From NCBI GenBank assembly GCA_018263655.1, contig JAANWY010000247.1, forward strand, positions 1 through 5,355: DNA of 5,355 bases, given 5' to 3'. Position numbers and translations under genes: made by a program. A model generated the notes under the pieces. It saw nothing but the letters and a program-made list of their open reading frames with translations. It was not told the DNA's origin and ran no database searches. Source of the DNA: Anaerolineales bacterium. GTDB lineage: Bacteria; Chloroflexota; Anaerolineae; Epilineales; JAANWY01. Shown one piece after another: positions 5,194 to 5,355 of the stretch (its first letter is position 1; each line of letters starts with the position of its first letter).

Positions 5194-5355
5194 AGACACT
5201 TCCGTGGCTCGGTTTGCCACGCGCTGCCCGATCTCTACGGCGAAGTTGGTGCCCCGGTCCCACGGGTAGACTTGGCTCATGCTGGCGAAATACAGACCCG
5301 GTATTGGCGTCTCCAGCGGCGGGATGTGGCGCGAGTAGTTGACGGGCACCACAGG
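5107..5355 (-). CDS. FAD-dependent oxidoreductase (amine oxidase/protoporphyrinogen oxidase-like), C-terminal part only
   Basis: Only the 3' end is present; the frame stays open to the window edge at 5355, so the start lies outside. The translated end contains YSRHIPPLETPIPGLYFA, then SMSQVYPWDRGTNFAV and EIGQRVA. The GLYFA...YP.DRGTN.AV..G pattern is the C-terminal FAD-contacting segment of NAD(P)/FAD-dependent oxidoreductases of the amine-oxidase/protoporphyrinogen-oxidase superfamily, including those found in exopolysaccharide clusters, which fits the ugd neighbour. Family members normally stop soon after the GxxVA helix. Here some 28 further residues and the stop codon are all encoded by an inverted-repeat element at 5105-5193, so the native C-terminus appears replaced or extended. 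The superfamily is fairly secure; substrate and gene name are not, because the N-terminal FAD-binding motif is not in the window. Confidence 0.72.
   Translation of the reverse strand, partial: PVVPVNYSRHIPPLETPIPGLYFASMSQVYPWDRGTNFAVEIGQRVANRATEVSSQYMGGHVGRFGKSSGRNTISTYIAPKY

Noticed and set aside
5076..5342. Plus-strand reading frame of 88 residues opposite the oxidoreductase
   Set aside because: The minus strand carries the conserved YP.DRGTN.AV motif, while the plus frame shows no domain and reads through the palindromic element.

Overview
The window is a GC-rich bacterial segment in which every confident gene lies on the minus strand. Reading in the direction of transcription, it holds: the 3' end of an FAD-dependent oxidoreductase of the amine-oxidase/protoporphyrinogen-oxidase type (5107-5355, cut by the window edge); a UDP-glucose 6-dehydrogenase, ugd (3422-4792); a zinc M16 peptidase with an intact HxxEH motif (1948-3243); a second M16 protein that has lost that motif (589-1917); and a holo-[acyl-carrier-protein] synthase, acpS (90-587). 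Gene content, Shine-Dalgarno sites and start codons are bacterial. Gene content alone does not fix the phylum. The abundance of palindromic intergenic DNA would suit a repeat-rich environmental lineage, but that is inference only.

The three genes from 3243 down to 90 look like one operon. The two M16 genes are 30 bases apart, and the second M16 stop codon lies one base before the acpS ATG. The M16 pair has the classic active-plus-inactive subunit architecture and probably forms one heterodimeric peptidase. ugd stands apart, with 178 bases between its stop and the first M16 gene and about 305 bases between it and the oxidoreductase. ugd and the oxidoreductase fit a surface-glycan setting, and acpS serves fatty-acid or polyketide carrier proteins.

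The non-coding part is the more unusual half. There are four blocks of palindromic DNA: 95-216, 3294-3406, 4840-5015 and 5105-5193. Two of them (3294-3406 and 5105-5193) have an outer inverted repeat enclosing at least two internal hairpins, so they can fold as multi-branched junctions. Two (95-216 and 5105-5193) run into the 3' ends of genes, where they supply unconserved-looking C-terminal tails and, for the oxidoreductase, the stop codon. The block upstream of ugd contains two direct copies and one inverted copy of a 26-27 base unit, and a 12-base core of it recurs in the acpS tail. The best candidate for something undescribed here is this family of gene-end-associated, branched palindromic elements.

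Bases 1-89 hold no gene I can support. I see no tRNA, rRNA, CRISPR array, transposase gene or riboswitch.
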